From contig CALCQT010000605.1 of the NCBI GenBank assembly GCA_937894825.1, forward strand, positions 1 through 9,162: DNA of 9,162 bases, read 5' to 3'. The DNA is from an uncultured Anaerolineaceae bacterium (GTDB lineage: Bacteria; Chloroflexota; Anaerolineae; Anaerolineales; Anaerolineaceae). The translations under genes and the position numbers were made by a program. Position 1 is the first letter of the stretch. Each line of letters opens with the position of its first letter. This document shows, one piece after another, positions 7,237 through 9,162 of this stretch. The notes beneath the pieces are model-generated. The model ran no database searches and had not been told where the DNA came from. It saw only the letters and a list, made by a program, of their open reading frames with translations.

Positions 7237-8445
7237 TCAGGCAGAGGCAGCCGGGGCAGATTTGTCCGTCTTTTTCCATTTCCGGATCTGCAAAATAATC
7301 GTGATAATCGTGACCACCAGCAGGATAACCTGTGGGATCAGTGTCTCCAATGTGGGGTAAATGCCCAAAATATCGACTGACGTAATTCCTGAAATCGGGG
7401 TAACGCCGATGACGTTCCCTTCCTGCAGCTCTTTGATACCCGAACCAATGAACGAGATCGACATGACAAACAACAGGATACTGGTCCCCAGGAAAAACGG
7501 CTTAACCGGAATTTTGATACTCAGGAAGCGAATCAAGAGATAAATCACAACCAGCAGTACGCAGCCAACGCCGAGACCGACCCAAATCATATTGTGATAG
7601 GTTTTGGTATCCGCCATTAAGGCCAGATAGAATAAAATTGTTTCGGCACCCTCCCGGAACACTGCCAAAAAGGCAGCAAACGCGAGGGAAAAAAGACTGC
7701 CGCGCGAGACCGAGCTTTGGACCGATCCTTCAATATAGTTCACCCAGGCGTCCGCTTCCGCTTTGGAGATCATCCAGTTGCTGACATAGAACAGCACAAC
7801 CACCGCAATCAGCATCGTCACGCCTTCGATGATTTCCTGATTCGCGCCGCTTACCACCGTCAATTGCTTCAGAATAACGGCCATAACGACGCTTGCAGCC
7901 AATGCGATGATACAACCCCAATACACCGCTTTGGTTTTATCCTGATTACCCGATTTTATTAAATAAGCGATAATTGCGCCCACAATGATGATCGCTTCAA
8001 AGCCTTCGCGTGTGATGATCAGGAGTGAAGCCAAAAACACACCGGCCTGGCTTTCCTTTTTCCCGTCCAACTGGTTGGCGTCTTCTCGCAGATAAGCCGC
8101 CAGCGTATCCAGCGATTCTTTCACTTCACTCTCGGGCTGACCGGCATTAATGGCTTTTTTTGCAAAACTGAACTGATATTCGACCTGGGCCGCCCGATCT
8201 CCCGAAATGTACGCCATCACGGTTTTTTCAAAACCCAGCTTTTCATAAAACTGGAAATAAGCGACATCCACCTGATCCTTAGCCGCTTTTGCGTCCCCTG
8301 TCAGGTAAATGTTGTAAGCCTCATCCAAAACTGCGTGCATATCGTCAACGACTTCGTTCCACGTCTCATAAGCGGCATGGGCAGTGATCGGGAACAAACA
8401 GAAAAACACAAGTACAGATAAAGCGATGAGAATAATTTTTCGCAT
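7237..8445 (-). CDS. fetM: FTR1 family iron permease with N-terminal extracytoplasmic domain
   Basis: The product has 402 residues. It has a signal peptide (cut near AHA|A, residue 24) and a helical, acidic N-terminal domain (about 25-133). Seven or so membrane segments follow. The two REGxE iron-transport motifs are both present and complete: REGFE at 146-150 and REGAE at 264-268, each within a membrane helix. The Glu residues are the established iron ligands of FTR1/EfeU permeases. The C-terminus ends in a basic, then Ala-rich tail. The start is supported by a near-perfect Shine-Dalgarno six bases upstream. It is the first gene of the operon and is followed after 79 bp by the P19 gene, the same pairing as fetM-fetP. 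An efeU-type stand-alone role is less likely given the neighbours; no EfeO or EfeB is seen. Confidence 0.95.
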   Translation of the reverse strand: MRKIILIALSVLVFFCLFPITAHAAYETWNEVVDDMHAVLDEAYNIYLTGDAKAAKDQVDVAYFQFYEKLGFEKTVMAYISGDRAAQVEYQFSFAKKAINAGQPESEVKESLDTLAAYLREDANQLDGKKESQAGVFLASLLIITREGFEAIIIVGAIIAYLIKSGNQDKTKAVYWGCIIALAASVVMAVILKQLTVVSGANQEIIEGVTMLIAVVVLFYVSNWMISKAEADAWVNYIEGSVQSSVSRGSLFSLAFAAFLAVFREGAETILFYLALMADTKTYHNMIWVGLGVGCVLLVVIYLLIRFLSIKIPVKPFFLGTSILLFVMSISFIGSGIKELQEGNVIGVTPISGITSVDILGIYPTLETLIPQVILLVVTIITIILQIRKWKKTDKSAPAASA

Positions 8446-8450
8446 ACATC

Positions 8451-8459
8451 AACCTCCTT
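8451..8459 (-). promoter_or_regulatory. Strong ribosome binding site of the FTR1 gene
   Basis: The minus strand reads AAGGAGGTT, with six bases between its core and the ATG at 8445. It is nearly fully complementary to the 16S anti-Shine-Dalgarno and fixes the start of the permease gene. Confidence 0.85.
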
Positions 8460-8477
8460 CCGTAAAGAGATATCGGC

Positions 8478-8491
8478 GCCGGTGATCCGGC
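8478..8491 (-). other. Small GC-rich hairpin in the FTR1 leader
   Basis: GCCGG and CCGGC arms of five bases enclose a four-base loop, 19 bases upstream of the Shine-Dalgarno. It is short and could be chance, but it lies in the leader between the possible iron box and the start codon. Confidence 0.3.
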
Positions 8492-8510
8492 TCCTTTGAC
8501 TTTCCGGAGT

Positions 8511-8529
8511 TTAGGTTAACATCAACTAA
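8511..8529. promoter_or_regulatory. Candidate DtxR/IdeR-like iron box
   Basis: The plus strand reads TTAGGTTAACATCAACTAA. It agrees with the 19-bp DtxR/IdeR consensus TTAGGTTAGSCTAACCTAA at 15 positions when the central S is allowed, with the left arm best conserved. It lies 66-84 bases upstream of the FTR1 start, where an iron-responsive repressor site would be expected for an iron-uptake operon. No Fur-type box was seen in the same region. The match was made by eye; the regulator itself is not in the window. Confidence 0.4.
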
Positions 8530-8597
8530 CTGATTTTGAAAGATCCAGTTTGGAAGAAAGCAATGGGACCAGTTTTGCTACAAAAGACAGCATGCAG

Positions 8598-8625
8598 GTT
8601 AAATCAAATTTGATGCGGGTGTCAA
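8598..8625 (-). promoter_or_regulatory. Candidate sigma-70 promoter for the iron operon
   Basis: The minus strand shows a perfect -35 TTGACA (8625-8620), a 16-base spacer and a weak -10 TTTAAC (8603-8598). A perfect 12-bp palindrome, ATCAAATTTGAT (8603-8614), sits in the spacer and could be an operator. The transcript would have a leader of about 145 bases. The -10 is poor. A second weak possibility, TTGCTT (8563-8558) with CAAAAT (8538-8533) and a long 19-base spacer, would start nearer the iron box. Confidence 0.3.
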
Positions 8626-8671
8626 AAGCAAAATTCCTAAGATAGTATGTTGTTCTATAAATCGTGTTTTT

Positions 8672-9162
8672 TCATTTCCAGGCACGCGTCAATGCACTCA
8701 TTGCGTCAGGAATATCTTCTTTTTTTATTCCGCCATAATTGATCAAAACGCTTTTCTGTTGTTGCGATTCGGGACGGGACCAAAAACTGGATACCGGTTC
8801 CACCCCAACGTCCATCCGGGCAGCCCGCCGGACCAGATCGTCTTCATCCGTATCCCATAGGGCCTCCGCCAACAGGTGAAGCCCGGCTTCTTTTGCATGG
8901 ATTTGGATCCGCTTACCGAATTCTGTTTCCAGCGCGGTAATGATTCGGTCGCGTTTCTCCCGCTGGTGCTTTAACGTTTTACGGACATGGCATTCCCAAT
9001 GTCCCTCCCGCATAAAAAGCTCCAACGTCTTTTGTGTCAGGAAGGGCACAAAGGAACGTTCATAACAATATTTATCGCATAAGCGATCGATCAGGCAGAT
9101 CGGAAGAACCATATAGGAAACCCGCAGCCCGGGGAATGGCGTAACCGAAAAACTGCCCAAAT
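8672..9162 (-). CDS. MocR/PdxR-type GntR regulator, C-terminal aminotransferase-fold fragment (5' end outside window)
   Basis: The last 163 or so codons of a larger gene are present and the frame is still open at the right edge. The sequence fits the end of the class I aminotransferase-like domain of MocR regulators. It has GSFSVTPFPGLRVSYMVLP near the edge, then a helical region, the H-x-x-AEALW stretch, and an INYGGIKKEDIPDAM ending typical of the family. In active relatives the first motif reads GSFSK or GTFSK, with Lys binding PLP. Here that residue is Val (GTT). The DNA-binding domain cannot be seen. The stop at 8672-8674 is followed by no convincing terminator. It points the same way as the iron operon but is separated by 226 bp, so it is probably a separate transcription unit. 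A plain PLP aminotransferase is less likely. Confidence 0.78.
   Translation of the reverse strand, partial: LGSFSVTPFPGLRVSYMVLPICLIDRLCDKYCYERSFVPFLTQKTLELFMREGHWECHVRKTLKHQREKRDRIITALETEFGKRIQIHAKEAGLHLLAEALWDTDEDDLVRRAARMDVGVEPVSSFWSRPESQQQKSVLINYGGIKKEDIPDAMSALTRAWK

Noticed and set aside
8573..8585. Short inverted repeat TTTTG-CTA-CAAAA in the leader region
   Set aside because: Five A/T-rich pairs with a three-base centre are easily due to chance, and no known operator matches.

Overview
The window carries one long minus-strand gene cluster that reads from right to left. It looks like an iron-acquisition operon of the FTR1/P19 type, known as fetMP-fetABCDEF in uropathogenic E. coli and as the p19 locus in Campylobacter. 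A separate regulator gene lies upstream at the right edge. The organism cannot be named from the sequence. Base composition is near 50% GC. Strong AGGAGG-type ribosome binding sites, a covalent-FMN lipoprotein, a DUF4418 protein and several FtsX-type permeases together suggest a fermentative anaerobe, such as a clostridium-like Bacillota, an Anaerolineae-type Chloroflexota or a spirochaete. This placement is a guess.

Layout in transcription order (right to left). At 9162-8672 is the C-terminal part of a MocR/PdxR-type regulator whose aminotransferase domain has lost the expected PLP lysine. At 8671-8446 is a 226-bp leader with a possible DtxR/IdeR-like iron box, a candidate promoter and a very strong Shine-Dalgarno. 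Next come the FTR1 iron permease (8445-7237), a short gap with a stem-loop, and the P19/Tp34-type periplasmic iron-binding protein (7157-6600). A 136-bp gap with a 13-bp perfect hairpin follows. After that come the DUF2318 Cys-rich membrane protein (6463-5213), two FtsX-type ABC permeases (5200-3917 and 3911-2775), their MacB/LolD-type ATPase (2761-2078), an FMN-binding lipoprotein (2081-1656), a DUF4418 membrane protein (1623-1186), and a third FtsX-type permease starting at a GTG at 1189 and running off the left edge.

How the parts may work together (inference). The P19 homologue binds metal outside the membrane and hands iron to FTR1. The DUF2318 protein, the permease pair and the ATPase form the accessory complex known from the fet locus. 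In the Campylobacter and E. coli loci the last genes encode thioredoxin-like proteins. Here that place is taken by a lipoprotein with a flavinylation motif, so electrons for iron reduction or redox recycling may come through covalent FMN rather than thiols. The DUF4418 protein and third permease appear to start a second transporter module whose ATPase probably lies just beyond the left edge.

All substantial plus-strand open frames are shadows of the minus-strand genes. No tRNA, rRNA, CRISPR array or insertion sequence was seen.
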